From NCBI GenBank assembly GCA_019359695.1, contig JAHHGV010000030.1, positions 1 through 64,000 on the forward strand: a stretch of DNA of 64,000 nt, written 5' to 3'. Position 1 is the stretch's first letter. Every line of letters starts with the position of its first letter. Below, one piece after another: positions 52,301 through 59,747 of the stretch. The notes beneath the pieces are model-generated. The model was not told where the DNA came from and made no database searches. It was given only the letters and a program-made list of their open reading frames with translations. Source of the DNA: Brasilonema angustatum HA4187-MV1. GTDB lineage: Bacteria > Cyanobacteriota > Cyanobacteriia > Cyanobacteriales > Nostocaceae. A program made the position numbers and the translations under genes.

Positions 52301-53175
52301 TTCAGTTTTTTGAATTCATCATTGAGTTTGCAGATTTCCGGTAAGGGATTTTCGTCAGGATTCTGCTCATGGTTTTTGCGCATTTCTGCGATTTTCAGCG
52401 GTTCGTTGATGGGGATTTGGTCGGTGATACCCCGTGCCTCTAAACTTTTGACGGTTATCCGCAGATCCAAACCAGCTTGTTCCAGTCCTCGGTTACAATG
52501 GTGTGCCCAAGCTTCGCGCCAGTGGACAAACAATTCTTTCTCATCCAGTTCGCGGATTTTATTGCCAAAGACTTTATTGTCTTTTGGCTCATGTCCCAGA
52601 TTTTTTAAAATTTTATGGGTTTGGTAGAGCTTGCGTTCTTCGTTACTGATGATTTTCCGTTGGGCTTTAGTCAGGTTGGTTTTATCGGCTGTCTTGGTGA
52701 TTTCTTCAATCTGCCGTGTGGAAATTAAAATATGCACATGAGGGTTATGTGCGGACTCTCCCGTGAAGTTGTGATAAGCAACATCAGCAATAATGCCCTT
52801 ACTGGTAAATTCTGCCTGAATGAAATTTCGGGTGGCTTCAATTTTCTGCTCATGGGTTAATTCCTTGGGCAGGCATAATTCAAATTGGCGGGTGAGGCGG
52901 GAATCGAATCTTTTCTCTGTTTCTTCAATAACATTCCAAAGGGTTTCGCGCTTTTTCATCCATTCGGCTGCGTGTGCTGGGGCGATAATTTCAGAGAAGT
53001 AAACATCATCTCTATTTTTATATTCCCAGGAACGTCCTTGTCGCTCGTCCCATAGCCGATCTTTGGAGCGATAAGCTGCCATTGCGACAACGCTCTTGCC
53101 TTTGCCGCTCTTACCATCAGCGCGATTCACGGGCTTGATGTCGGTGTTGATATAGCGCACACCCACGATGGTCAC
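49354..53175 (-). CDS. MOBQ relaxase fused to RepB-type primase
   Basis: About 1273 residues from GTG 53175 (VTIVGVRYINTDIKP), which agrees with the usual MOBQ N-terminus; the frame stays open to ATG 53250. Counted from 53250: catalytic Tyr in VVAMAAYRS (residue 60), metal-binding NPHVHILI (His 171 and 173). Residues about 500-720 match the RepB primase domain: VETSPKNLQAWVRVS, GSAGFQHYGRLAGFSNRK. No TraA-type helicase is present. The C-terminal half holds repeated small helical modules (ALAHALTHGSPNLADRK and DAIRYALRHGSHNLIARK). It would nick oriT and prime synthesis in the recipient. Confidence 0.88.
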   Translation of the reverse strand: MTIVGVRYINTDIKPVNRADGKSGKGKSVVAMAAYRSKDRLWDERQGRSWEYKNRDDVYFSEIIAPAHAAEWMKKRETLWNVIEETEKRFDSRLTRQFELCLPKELTHEQKIEATRNFIQAEFTSKGIIADVAYHNFTGESAHNPHVHILISTRQIEEITKTADKTNLTKAQRKIISNEERKLYQTHKILKNLGHEPKDNKVFGNKIRELDEKELFVHWREAWAHHCNRGLEQAGLDLRITVKSLEARGITDQIPINEPLKIAEMRKNHEQNPDENPLPEICKLNDEFKKLNLLVKYRKEEIAKEQAKDEHSRDKDYLTWLQAKLEQEIALVKTVKEFRKQEQEAWKKERGFDSQPKQRKKRQRKNQEPKKQHQETAIAVAQLQNIEPVLSQAEINAEWEKLKKQERIEEIQEIRLKQAWRNQEHNNYLQERQQKQTTFDPLLARNDNSPQPQQKSPAQQTDPTPEQTKVKGKEPRDPTYQIVKRQLDLMGGTEFEIGIFDRAEDKMRNRTWSKDEILQYDPDTQKAKIVNWLKLQNQQGKDIYIRLKELDGKQQGLILLDDIDGVTVEEMKAAGLSPAAVVETSPKNLQAWVRVSHGLLERDEARTISKLLAKQWGGDKGSAGFQHYGRLAGFSNRKEEHRDVYSGKYPFARLFYKDSSGAIAPNAEHLISESRTILEQEKIDRANLPVPHISQRPATDREKAKALEMFTGFYHEQIKKGGKLDYSNVDYGVLCRMAKRNWNPDALAHALTHGSPNLADRKSNVPYYVGVTLKKVFESKEVLQAIAENQSKRQKRENKTTSAIQKSQEQKGEQHQAREFTDEDQRKLIEIMKWQNDGKFRTREEWSKIQDAMLGEPPVNDNIDWKNFDFTKITPKNEDGWIIIFNYLAERELQKELQKQNQEREAKIQKGIKDSHQQAEKLKPQHKEKSEQSPPPIHHANDDNIERNSSAKERANALRDFRRIYKVEYERYGAEHQDDLDRLICFRLAQRNHCFDAIRYALRHGSHNLIARKQQELNTYLQQTTRFAVEQIKKNRTIPKEYTYPAEQRQKIKAVPQRTATNENKQQPTPAAVGKLTAADAARLQQMALQSKLSQQQLDRALKALHHHHNSKQDYSKWKRLDLCKLEYLRELGRKYHSLGKEKTLTPGTDVNITMRLKAAGFTPQEIRMTIARESAITAAIESHANRGKYINAAIRPMLESPKMQEVETKVQAWRQEHAKTNPHLAKETRLDKLGLATDWHPPKEQPKQQTRDTTPKPPRAPEHDKRDREPEL

Positions 53176-53230
53176 TCTGTAAACGAACGTGCCGCGCCAC
53201 CGTGCTTGCTGCGGGGGGTTCAGTCCAGAT

Positions 53231-53354
53231 GGGGGGCAGCCGCCCCCCAAGTTCTGGCACGCCTATGCAATCGGTCGGGCTTTGCACGAATTTTTTTGTT
53301 TAAATGTGATTTTATCACAAATTTAAATAAAAAAATAGATTGCGTAGGCGTGCC
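53231..53354. repeat. Nested inverted repeats upstream of relaxase, candidate oriT
   Basis: GGCACGCCTATGCAATC (53256-53272) and GATTGCGTAGGCGTGCC (53338-53354) are complementary over 17 bases with one G-T mismatch. Inside lies an AT-rich near-palindrome, TTTAAATGTGAT (53299-53310) with ATCACAAATTTAAA (53314-53327). Just outside, GGGGGGC/GCCCCCC (53231-53248) is a 7-bp hairpin. The position about 60-180 bases before the relaxase start is where MOBQ oriT sites usually lie. No known nick consensus was recognised, so the assignment is inferred. Confidence 0.6.
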
Positions 53355-53454
53355 TTTCGGATTTCGGGCTATCGCCCTGACCTCAAGGGGGGCTGGTTCC
53401 GCTGCGCTACACCAGCTAATGATGGGAAGATGTTCGCCTCGCTGCGCTCGACTG

Positions 53455-53805
53455 GGTGAAGGTTCTTCACTCCCTCCCCCCTCTCTTCACCCGTGAAAAG
53501 GGGTGAAGTGTTGATTTTTCTAGTGAAGGATAGGTGAAGAATCTAGCATTTATGGGGACGCTATGATAAACGCCTTCCATGCACTATACCCTAAGTCAGG
53601 CGGCTAAAGCTACAGGCAAGGATAAAACATCTATCCGATGGGCGGTTAAAAATGGCAGAATTGCTGGTGTTTTGCAGGATGAAGCCGGTAGCTATAAGAT
53701 TCCTGTTGATAGTCTCTTTAAAGTATATCCGCCAGTTGAATCGGTCGATATTTCTTCACCCATTCTTCACCCCCTCCCCGTTCCTTCACTGGTGAAGACT
53801 TCACC
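53455..53805. repeat. GGTGAAG heptamer clusters around a HTH gene
   Basis: The heptamer GGTGAAG or its complement CTTCACC (with one-base variants) occurs about eleven times in two clusters. Cluster 1, before the gene: 53455-53461, 53465-53471, 53485-53491, 53502-53508, 53522-53528, 53533-53539. Cluster 2, inside the coding region: 53754-53760, 53765-53771, 53784-53790, 53791-53797, 53799-53805. The pair at 53784-53797 forms CTTCAC-TG-GTGAAG. They are likely binding sites of the HTH protein or an iteron set. Confidence 0.7.
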
Positions 53806-54223
53806 CCCAGATAAAGAATCTAAGGATACCCCAGAAACCACAACGGACAAGAAAGCATCTAAGCCTTCCCAAAAAACAGAGGATTTTAGGAAAGAAAATG
53901 AATCTGGGACACCTGAAAAAAATTCTCCATCTGACAAAGTTGAAAATTATCTTCTGCGGGTTAGTGAACTAGAAATTAAGCTGTCATTTGCTTTACAACG
54001 TATCAATGATTTAGAGAAGGACAAAACGACTTGGCAGGAATTATGGAGAGATGAGCGAGAACTATGGCGTACTGAAGTTAATGCATGGCAAAAACAAGCA
54101 AATGCCTTAACTGCTACTATAGCGATGCTGGAAGAGAAACATCAGCAACGATTTATCACCAGACGTAGAGGAATTTTTAAACGCTGGTTTGGGGAAGAAG
54201 AATTGAAAGAGAAGGGGAATTAG
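53579..54223 (+). CDS. HTH DNA-binding plasmid protein with coiled coil
   Basis: 214 residues. The first 50 residues (MHYTLSQAAKATGKDKTSIR, then GSYKIPVDSLFKVYPP) form a MerR/Xis-like winged HTH. A Pro/Ser/Lys-rich linker (55-120) follows, then a coiled coil (about 122-200) and a basic aromatic end (RRGIFKRWFG). I know proteins of this layout beside mobilization or replication genes of many plasmids. It is divergent from the relaxase and its gene is surrounded by GGTGAAG heptamers, so it probably regulates itself and the relaxase or nucleates a relaxosome or replication complex. Confidence 0.75.
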   Translation: MHYTLSQAAKATGKDKTSIRWAVKNGRIAGVLQDEAGSYKIPVDSLFKVYPPVESVDISSPILHPLPVPSLVKTSPPDKESKDTPETTTDKKASKPSQKTEDFRKENESGTPEKNSPSDKVENYLLRVSELEIKLSFALQRINDLEKDKTTWQELWRDERELWRTEVNAWQKQANALTATIAMLEEKHQQRFITRRRGIFKRWFGEEELKEKGN

Positions 54224-54315
54224 GAAGACACAAAGATTATGGTGTACACTATAACTTGCTTTTTTCGCAAATTTATATAAAGTGATAGTATCATTAATTT
54301 AATTTTGTGCAAGCC

Positions 54316-54993
54316 ATGAGTGCGCCGCCTTGGTCTTCGCTGGATGACTTGCCTCCCTCGCTACAGTTATGGGGCAGTTATGAAAAGGCGTTTGAGTATT
54401 TTAATTGGCATCTGTTCAAAGGCGAGTTGCCTGCTTGTATCTTGATGATGAATGCGAAAGGTAAAAGTCTGGGGTGTTTTCATCCCAAAAGCTGGGATAA
54501 GAACGGGCAGGCAGGCTTGCATGAAATCAGTCTGAATCCAGTGTTGTTGAAACGGGATGATGATTTGATGCTGCAAATTTTTGTCCGGCAGTTGGTGCAT
54601 TTGAAACAGCACCTTAAAGGGACGCTTCCTCCCAACCTGGGGTATTGCAACAAGGATTTTACCTTGCTGATGAAAGAAATTGGCTTACCATGTGAACAGG
54701 AGTTCGGGCAGAATGTGCGGCACAAAGTAGAAGAAAATGGGCTTTATGCTAAGGTACGTCCCCAGGCAATCCAAGAGTTTTTCCCGCTGCGAAATTCCTA
54801 CCAGGTTTTAGAGAAGCGAAAGACGCGGTTTAAGTTTACTTGCCCTGTGTGTGGTATGTCGGTTATGGGTGCGGGGAATCCTCAACTTATCTGCCGGACA
54901 ACAGAAAAATGTGATGTTCTCTTAGAGAAGGAACCAGAACCGGGGGAGATTCAGTCAGAACAGCCAGAAAGCAAACCGGATGAGCAAGGCTAA
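54316..54993 (+). CDS. SprT-like protein with degenerate active site
   Basis: 225 residues from ATG 54316 (GTG 54307 adds three). Residues numbered from GTG: YEKAFEYFNWHLFKGELPAC (25-44) and LHEISLNPVLL match the SprT-like domain; GYCNKDFTLLMKEIGLPCE is the usual downstream block. The HExxH zinc-protease motif is replaced by RQLVH (94-98), so only the last His remains. The C-terminal CPVCGM...C...C zinc-ribbon-like part follows. It should lack protease activity or use another geometry. It overlaps the Mrr-like nuclease gene by 14 bases. Confidence 0.78.
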   Translation: MSAPPWSSLDDLPPSLQLWGSYEKAFEYFNWHLFKGELPACILMMNAKGKSLGCFHPKSWDKNGQAGLHEISLNPVLLKRDDDLMLQIFVRQLVHLKQHLKGTLPPNLGYCNKDFTLLMKEIGLPCEQEFGQNVRHKVEENGLYAKVRPQAIQEFFPLRNSYQVLEKRKTRFKFTCPVCGMSVMGAGNPQLICRTTEKCDVLLEKEPEPGEIQSEQPESKPDEQG

Positions 54994-55537
54994 GGACAAG
55001 CTGGCGTATGCCGTACCCACGGCGAAATACGCAGATAGCGAGGCGTGGCGTTTTATCAATCGTATCAGAAAGAACCCCTTCTCAGCAGATCAGGAACTGG
55101 CGGGAATCATTTCGCTGTTGCGGGAGAAAAACCCGTTTATCTTTGAAGAGATAATTTTAAATTGTTGTAAATCTTATAAATATTTTGTGATTCCGAAAAA
55201 AGGATTCACCAAGGATAATGGGATTGATGGGGGCTTTGCTTTTCACGGGCGGTTTTATGTGGTGCAATGTAAACTGTACAAGGCAGAAGCTAATCCCGAC
55301 CATATCCGCTATTTTGAAAAAGCTATTGGCTGGCATCAGGCAGCGCGTGGTTTCTTTTTTCATACGGGCAAGACAACAGACGAATTTAGAAAAGCGGTGC
55401 AGGAGGCGAAATACGTTCAAGTGGTTTCCGGGCGTGTCCTGATTGATTTTTTAATGGGGCGAAAACCGCTTTACTTGATAGGGTATCATCAGAAGCAGAC
55501 ACTAGAATTGGCTGCTCCGGTGGTGGAACAGCCTTAA
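54980..55537 (+). CDS. Mrr-like PD-(D/E)xK endonuclease
   Basis: 185 residues. KDNGIDGGFAFHGRFYVVQC followed by K gives the catalytic D...QxK core of Mrr-type restriction nucleases; ARGFFFHTGKTTDEFRKAVQ and VVSGRVLIDFLMG are the usual later blocks. It lacks the N-terminal winged helix of full Mrr proteins. It overlaps the SprT-like gene by 14 bases, so the two are coupled. Role could be restriction of incoming DNA or a plasmid DNA-processing step. Confidence 0.82.
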   Translation: MSKAKDKLAYAVPTAKYADSEAWRFINRIRKNPFSADQELAGIISLLREKNPFIFEEIILNCCKSYKYFVIPKKGFTKDNGIDGGFAFHGRFYVVQCKLYKAEANPDHIRYFEKAIGWHQAARGFFFHTGKTTDEFRKAVQEAKYVQVVSGRVLIDFLMGRKPLYLIGYHQKQTLELAAPVVEQP

Positions 55538-55663
55538 ACTTTGGTTTCTACTTTATAGCTTTTATGACCATCCTCTTTTTGCAATTCCTGTTAGCTTCAT
55601 AACGTTTCCCACAAATTGTTTACTCATGGTGTTTACTTTTTGCTTTTTGATGCGTGAGGGTAA

Positions 55664-55692
55664 GGGGCTGCGGTTGTGGCGATTGCAGCCCC
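55664..55692. terminator. Hairpin between convergent genes
   Basis: GGGGCTGC (55664-55671) pairs perfectly with GCAGCCCC (55685-55692) around a 13-base loop. It lies between the stop at 55537 (plus) and the stop at 55700 (minus). No T-run follows on either side, so it is only a probable terminator. Confidence 0.5.
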
Positions 55693-55699
55693 GTTGAAG

Positions 55700-55933
55700 T
55701 TAAAGTTTGTAGCGCAGGAAAAGGGCTGCTTTGTAAAAGCAGAGTGCATTTTCTAACAGTGGTTCAAGGTCAAGAATTGCCCCTATGGCAGTGTCAATAC
55801 TTTCGCGGATCGTCAGGTCTTTATTTGCCAAGTGTCCTATTGCCTCGTCTGTTGCTTCAACGATTTTAAACAGGATGCTGTCTAAGGCGATAATATTTGT
55901 TATGATAGCAGTTTCGTTATCAGCTAATTTCAT
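55700..55933 (-). CDS. Small helical unknown protein
   Basis: 77 residues, helical and hydrophobic-patterned (LADNETAIITNIIALDSILF, IRESIDTAIGAILDLEPLL) but without a true membrane segment. It follows the next minus-strand gene by 33 bases. No family recognised. Confidence 0.55.
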   Translation of the reverse strand: MKLADNETAIITNIIALDSILFKIVEATDEAIGHLANKDLTIRESIDTAIGAILDLEPLLENALCFYKAALFLRYKL

Positions 55934-55966
55934 AAAATGACTTTCGTTTAGAATTTCAAATTTTAT

Positions 55967-56167
55967 TTATTGGCAGTCAAACCAGCGCATGGCAGTTTGC
56001 AGCAGGTGGTTATAGTCGCCTGCGGTTGCCTCCTGGCGGAAAGCGTCTATTTCCTCCTGGGATAAACCCGCTTTTCTGGCTGCTCGTTGGCAAAGCCCCA
56101 GAATTACAAAAGCGTTGCTGTCGTTACCTGTCAGTTGTACGGCAATATGAGGGTATTTAGGTTCCAT
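55967..56167 (-). CDS. Conserved small phage/plasmid protein
   Basis: 66 residues. Phrases YPHIAVQLTGNDSNAFVILG and AGLSQEEIDAFRQEATAGDY followed by NHLLQTAMRW match a small family I know from phages and plasmids, function unknown. It lies 14 bases after the methylase gene and is probably in the same transcript. Confidence 0.7.
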   Translation of the reverse strand: MEPKYPHIAVQLTGNDSNAFVILGLCQRAARKAGLSQEEIDAFRQEATAGDYNHLLQTAMRWFDCQ

Positions 56168-56181
56168 GATTTTTTCTTTCT

Positions 56182-56955
56182 TTACAGGGTGGGGGTTAAA
56201 CGGTTTTGGGCGATGGTGAAATAATTGGTGTCTTTCTCAATGGCGATAAAACCACGTCCGTTCTGTTTGGCGGCAATCGCTGTAGAGGCGGAACCGGCGA
56301 ACGGGTCTAAAACGGTATCTCCTGGCTTGCTGTAGGCTTTGATGAGTTCGCTTAATATTCCAGTTGGTTTCTGGGTGGGATGCAACTTGTTGCCTGTGTA
56401 CTTCCATCCCAAAACATCGCGGGGAATATAAGCGGGCTTTTCTGGGTTTCCCTTTGCCAACAGATAGGCGCTTTCATGGTGCGCTTGGGTAAAGGATTTA
56501 CTGGAAGCATAGTTTTTACTAAAAACGAAATGTCCTATAGGTCGAAAGCCAACACGCCGCCACACTTCCATAAAAGAATCCACTTTATGCCAACCGTAAA
56601 AAGAAACGCAAAAGCTGTCATTTTTCAGGACGCGGTACATTTCTTGAAAAGCTGGGGCAAGCCAGCGGTCGTTATTATCGTTTAAAATCGTGCGCCCATC
56701 TCTGCTTTGATACCCCACTAGGTAAGGTGGATCAGTCAAAATAAAATCAACGCTGATGGCAGGAAGGGTTTTCATCACTTCCACACAATCACCGTGGATA
56801 AGGTCGCTTTTTAGCGTGGGCTTTTTTACGGGAACAGGACTTTCGAGGCGTTCAGCAAGTCGGCGTTGATTGGCATCGAGTTGATCTATCCTGGCGATGA
56901 GGTTTTTTAGCAGTTCGCTAGGTACGGTAATTTCGGTTTCTGTAGGTGCAAGCAT
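56182..56955 (-). CDS. Beta-class N6-adenine DNA methylase (orphan)
   Basis: About 257 residues from ATG 56955; ATG 57042 is in frame but would overlap the J-domain gene. A helical N-terminal 40 residues precede the catalytic domain: HGDCVEVMKTLP, FILTDPPYLVGYQS (motif IV DPPY), VDSFMEVWRRVGF, LHPTQKPTGIL and DPFAGSASTAIAAKQNGRGF (motif I). The order DPPY before FAGSxST is that of beta-class adenine or cytosine-N4 methylases. No cognate restriction gene is adjacent. Likely protects the plasmid from host restriction. Confidence 0.88.
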   Translation of the reverse strand: MLAPTETEITVPSELLKNLIARIDQLDANQRRLAERLESPVPVKKPTLKSDLIHGDCVEVMKTLPAISVDFILTDPPYLVGYQSRDGRTILNDNNDRWLAPAFQEMYRVLKNDSFCVSFYGWHKVDSFMEVWRRVGFRPIGHFVFSKNYASSKSFTQAHHESAYLLAKGNPEKPAYIPRDVLGWKYTGNKLHPTQKPTGILSELIKAYSKPGDTVLDPFAGSASTAIAAKQNGRGFIAIEKDTNYFTIAQNRLTPTL

Positions 56956-56986
56956 GGTTGTTATCCGATTCTGGGTAATTTTGGGG

Positions 56987-57487
56987 TTAAGATACTGTTG
57001 GCACTTGTTCTTTTTCTGCGGTCTGAAAGCCTCGGTAGCCATACTTCTGGGCTAATTCTCCCAACGTGCCTTTAGATTTTCTTGCTTTTTTCCAGCCAAG
57101 GGGTTTGTAGTACCAAAGTTTCCGCTCACTGTGCCAATGCAAGCCTGCTTCTTTGAGGGCTTCCCTATTCGGTTTCGTGTCACCGCCAACCCAAATCCAA
57201 TAGCCAATCAAGGCAATATTGAGGGAGCGGAGTTTGAGAAGTTCCAAAAGTTTATCCATCAACTCGTTTTCTATATCGGCTCGGTAACGATAGGTTTTTT
57301 CTTCGCCTTCGCTGGTATGGCTGGTTTTTCCATCGCAGGCTTTTAAAGCCTCGTGATACTGACGATTAATTTCTTTCATTACATCTTCACTGCCGCCCCG
57401 GTCTGGATGGTGTTGCATCGCTAAAGAGCGGTATAAAGATTTGATGTCTTCAACAGTTTTTGACTGGCTAAAATAATTGATGCTCAT
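56987..57487 (-). CDS. J-domain protein of plasmid/phage type
   Basis: 166 residues. Residues 1-50 are a J-domain with TVEDIKSLYRSLAMQHHPDR (HPD present), GGSEDVMKEINRQYHEAL. The rest (LIGYWIWVGGDTKPNREALK, then WYYKPLGW) is a domain common in phage and plasmid J-proteins of this size. It would recruit host DnaK. It is followed 31 bases later by the methylase on the same strand. Confidence 0.85.
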   Translation of the reverse strand: MSINYFSQSKTVEDIKSLYRSLAMQHHPDRGGSEDVMKEINRQYHEALKACDGKTSHTSEGEEKTYRYRADIENELMDKLLELLKLRSLNIALIGYWIWVGGDTKPNREALKEAGLHWHSERKLWYYKPLGWKKARKSKGTLGELAQKYGYRGFQTAEKEQVPTVS

Positions 57488-57509
57488 GGGTAAAATCTTT
57501 CGCTGAAAT

Positions 57510-57659
57510 TTACAGGAGGGTGATTTTTCTGGCGGCTGCCAGGACGAACAGCCAAAGCAAGCTGAACAAAATACCGATAAAGAAACTTTCCTTGTCCTTG
57601 GCGATTGCGCTGATGGTTAAATCTGCAATCAAGAGCATGGTTAAAATGAGTTTGTGCAT
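57510..57659 (-). CDS. Small two-helix membrane protein
   Basis: 49 residues from the ATG at 57659, which has AAAGGA at good spacing. Two hydrophobic segments (LILTMLLIADLTISAI and FFIGILFSLLWLFVLAA). Longer frames through this region start upstream in a repeat-rich area and are not supported. It lies just upstream of the J-domain gene on the same strand. Unknown function. Confidence 0.5.
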   Translation of the reverse strand: MHKLILTMLLIADLTISAIAKDKESFFIGILFSLLWLFVLAAARKITLL

Positions 57660-58190
57660 GGGGTTTATTCCTTTCTGATTTTTCTCTGCTGGGCGCAGCC
57701 CATGCTTTTGTGCTTGCCGGAAGCGGGTAAGGGGGAATGCAAGGCTTTTGGGTGGGGGAGGCTCCGCCTGCACAAGCGCAGCGCGGAAGGTGGAGTACCC
57801 GCACAAAACCCGCAGGGCTTGGGCTTGCATTTCACCGCGCTTCTGGCAGCAAATAAATCTCTTGCGCGTCAGCGCTCCGTATTCTCTATCGTGGGGATGT
57901 CTGGTTTTGCGCTATATGCAGAGCATCAAGCGTATGCGCAAAGCGCACGCTGCGCGAACGACGCTCGCGCGAACGCCGAAGTCCAGAGGCTTATCGCTTG
58001 TCTTGCGATTATTAGGCATAAAAGTAGCGAAGCTGACACCAGCCGCCACGCGACGGCTGTAATGTTTACCCCAACTAGGTTTCAGTAAAATTTTTTCACT
58101 TTATGCAGCGTCTAGTTCCAACCGCTCGTCCATGTTCAAGTGAAAAGTTCCGTAGGAAAGTGGAGATTGGCGATCGCACAACCATTTGGT
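57660..58190. other. Repeat-rich intergenic region
   Basis: No gene is supported. The part 57860-58070 is built from GCGC-rich short repeats (GCGCAAAGCGCACGCTGCGC, CGCTCGCGCGAACG) of the kind scattered through Nostocales genomes. Open frames here look like repeat artefacts. A HIP1 site lies near 58170. Confidence 0.45.
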
Positions 58191-58357
58191 ATTGAGCCGA
58201 GATATGACCAAAAAACTGCATTCCGGTTCTGAAAACTCTAATCCTGTAAGGGATTGAAAAATTGCTACATGAAAGTCAAAAAGTCGTTATTTACAACGCG
58301 CTCCTTTACGCCTTTCCAAGTCCAGAGTACAGTTTTTTGGTCATATTTCGGTACGAT
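58191..58357. mobile_element. 167-bp MITE-like element
   Basis: Terminal inverted repeats of 28 bp at 58191-58218 and 58330-58357 match at 24 positions (ATTGAGCCGAGATATGACC against ATCGTACCGAAATATGACC, then AAAAAACTG in both). The outer ATTGAGCCGAGAT equals the ends of the composite element at 61957-63279, so the two are related families. The interior includes a CRISPR-repeat-like stretch near 58239-58258 (AATCCTGTAAGGGATTGAAA). No transposase. Confidence 0.75.
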
Positions 58358-58382
58358 GCCAATAGGAGATAACACTTTTCTA

Positions 58383-59423
58383 TCAACCCAGAAAACCCAT
58401 AATGCAATCACGCATATCAGAAAATGGATTAACGATATTTCCCATAAGAGTTACTTGAATATTTCGATCTGCGTACATTCCTGAATAGAAAGAGACCCCA
58501 GGATCGCCACCAAACATATGATAAGACAACGCTTCTCCCTGCTGCGCCACCCATAAGCCATATCCATAGTAAATACTGGCTCCATTTCTACTTTGCTCAC
58601 CCGTCGATATGTGCGGAGTTAGCATTTGCTTGAGTACCGTTTTAGATACAAGTTGATGGGTCATCAACGCCTGCCAAAATTTTTCCATATCTCCAACCGT
58701 TGTGAAAGCTCCACCATCTGAGCCACCAATAACAGGCAGAGCATAGAAATTAGTTCGCCATTCCCGATCGGATTTTGGGATGTAACCATAGGCGGTGCAT
58801 GGCGGCAGACAATCCATTGCAAAAAAACCGCTATCTGTCATATTGCAGACTGCAAATATATTGGCTTCGACATATTCCTGGAAACTCAGTTTGCTAACCT
58901 GCTCAACAATTAACCCTAGTAGGATGTACCCCGCGTTGTTGTAAACGAATTTTTCCCCTGGAGCAAATTTCATCGCCTGATCTTGAAACATTGGCAAAAA
59001 GTCTTCCAACGTGCGAACGCCATACATCGGTCGCGTCTTCCATAAATCTTCATAATCATTCCTCACTGTTTCATCAAAGTAGTCTGGAATACCTGATCTG
59101 TGAGTAAGCAAATGATGAACTGAAATTGCTGGGTCGAAAGTAGGAAAGGGAATATTCAAACAATCTTTGAGGAGAGTATCAAACGTGAGTAAGTTTTTCT
59201 CAACCAGTTGACATATTGCTGCACTGGTGAATGTTTTGGTGCCAGAGGCTGTGGCAAACCGAGTATTAAGAGTATTGGGTATCGCTTCAGAGCGATTTGC
59301 GAGACCGTAACTTTTGGCAAAAATAATTTTGCCTTGCTCTTTGACCCAAATTACACCAGAGAACGGGGATCTTTCATTTTGTTTTGCAATTGTGCGCTCA
59401 AGTTCTGCGATGTGAACTGCCAT
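58383..59423 (-). CDS. Serine beta-lactamase-family hydrolase
   Basis: 346 residues, the class C/penicillin-binding fold without signal peptide. S60-G-T-K63 (TASGTKTF) is the SxxK nucleophile motif, Y160-N-N162 (FVYNNAGY) the YxN motif, and HMFGGDPG near 310 replaces KTG with HxG, as in many esterases and peptidases of this family. LLTHRSGIPDY is a further family block. Substrate unknown; cytoplasmic by lack of a leader. It stands alone, with the MITE-like element 25 bases past its stop, and may be a passenger gene. Confidence 0.87.
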   Translation of the reverse strand: MAVHIAELERTIAKQNERSPFSGVIWVKEQGKIIFAKSYGLANRSEAIPNTLNTRFATASGTKTFTSAAICQLVEKNLLTFDTLLKDCLNIPFPTFDPAISVHHLLTHRSGIPDYFDETVRNDYEDLWKTRPMYGVRTLEDFLPMFQDQAMKFAPGEKFVYNNAGYILLGLIVEQVSKLSFQEYVEANIFAVCNMTDSGFFAMDCLPPCTAYGYIPKSDREWRTNFYALPVIGGSDGGAFTTVGDMEKFWQALMTHQLVSKTVLKQMLTPHISTGEQSRNGASIYYGYGLWVAQQGEALSYHMFGGDPGVSFYSGMYADRNIQVTLMGNIVNPFSDMRDCIMGFLG

Positions 59424-59747
59424 AAAGACGAACCTACTCGCTGGATTTTTCTCTACTGATTAAAGTTAATACTACAAGATGGTGTAGATATAGCGAAGAA
59501 CAGAAAACCTGGTTAAGCCGTTTTACATGAATATTACAGAAGCTTTCAGACGCTGAAACCTTTGATTTTTCGTTAAGAGATTACTTGGCAATTTGGCTCG
59601 TGAGCTACTACAACTCTCAAAAAAAATCTTATGTTGTCTACAATTGGTTAGGTGCTGCACCGATCCAATTGATTCTGACTCCTGAGTTCTGTCTTCTGAC
59701 TCCTTCTTTAATTTAGATAAAGATTTTGCTTTTTGATTTTTCAGATT
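59424..59747. other. Intergenic region without visible features
   Basis: About 320 bases of mixed to AT-rich sequence between two minus-strand genes. It should hold the promoter of the beta-lactamase-family gene, but I see no clear promoter hexamers, hairpins or repeats. Confidence 0.35.

Noticed and set aside
57660-58088. Several overlapping frames of 60-144 codons on both strands
   Set aside because: They arise from GC-rich interspersed repeats; only the 49-residue membrane protein at 57510-57659 has a good ribosome site.
58239-58258. CRISPR-repeat-like sequence AATCCTGTAAGGGATTGAAA
   Set aside because: Single copy with no second repeat or regular spacing, so not a CRISPR array; kept only as part of the MITE-like element.
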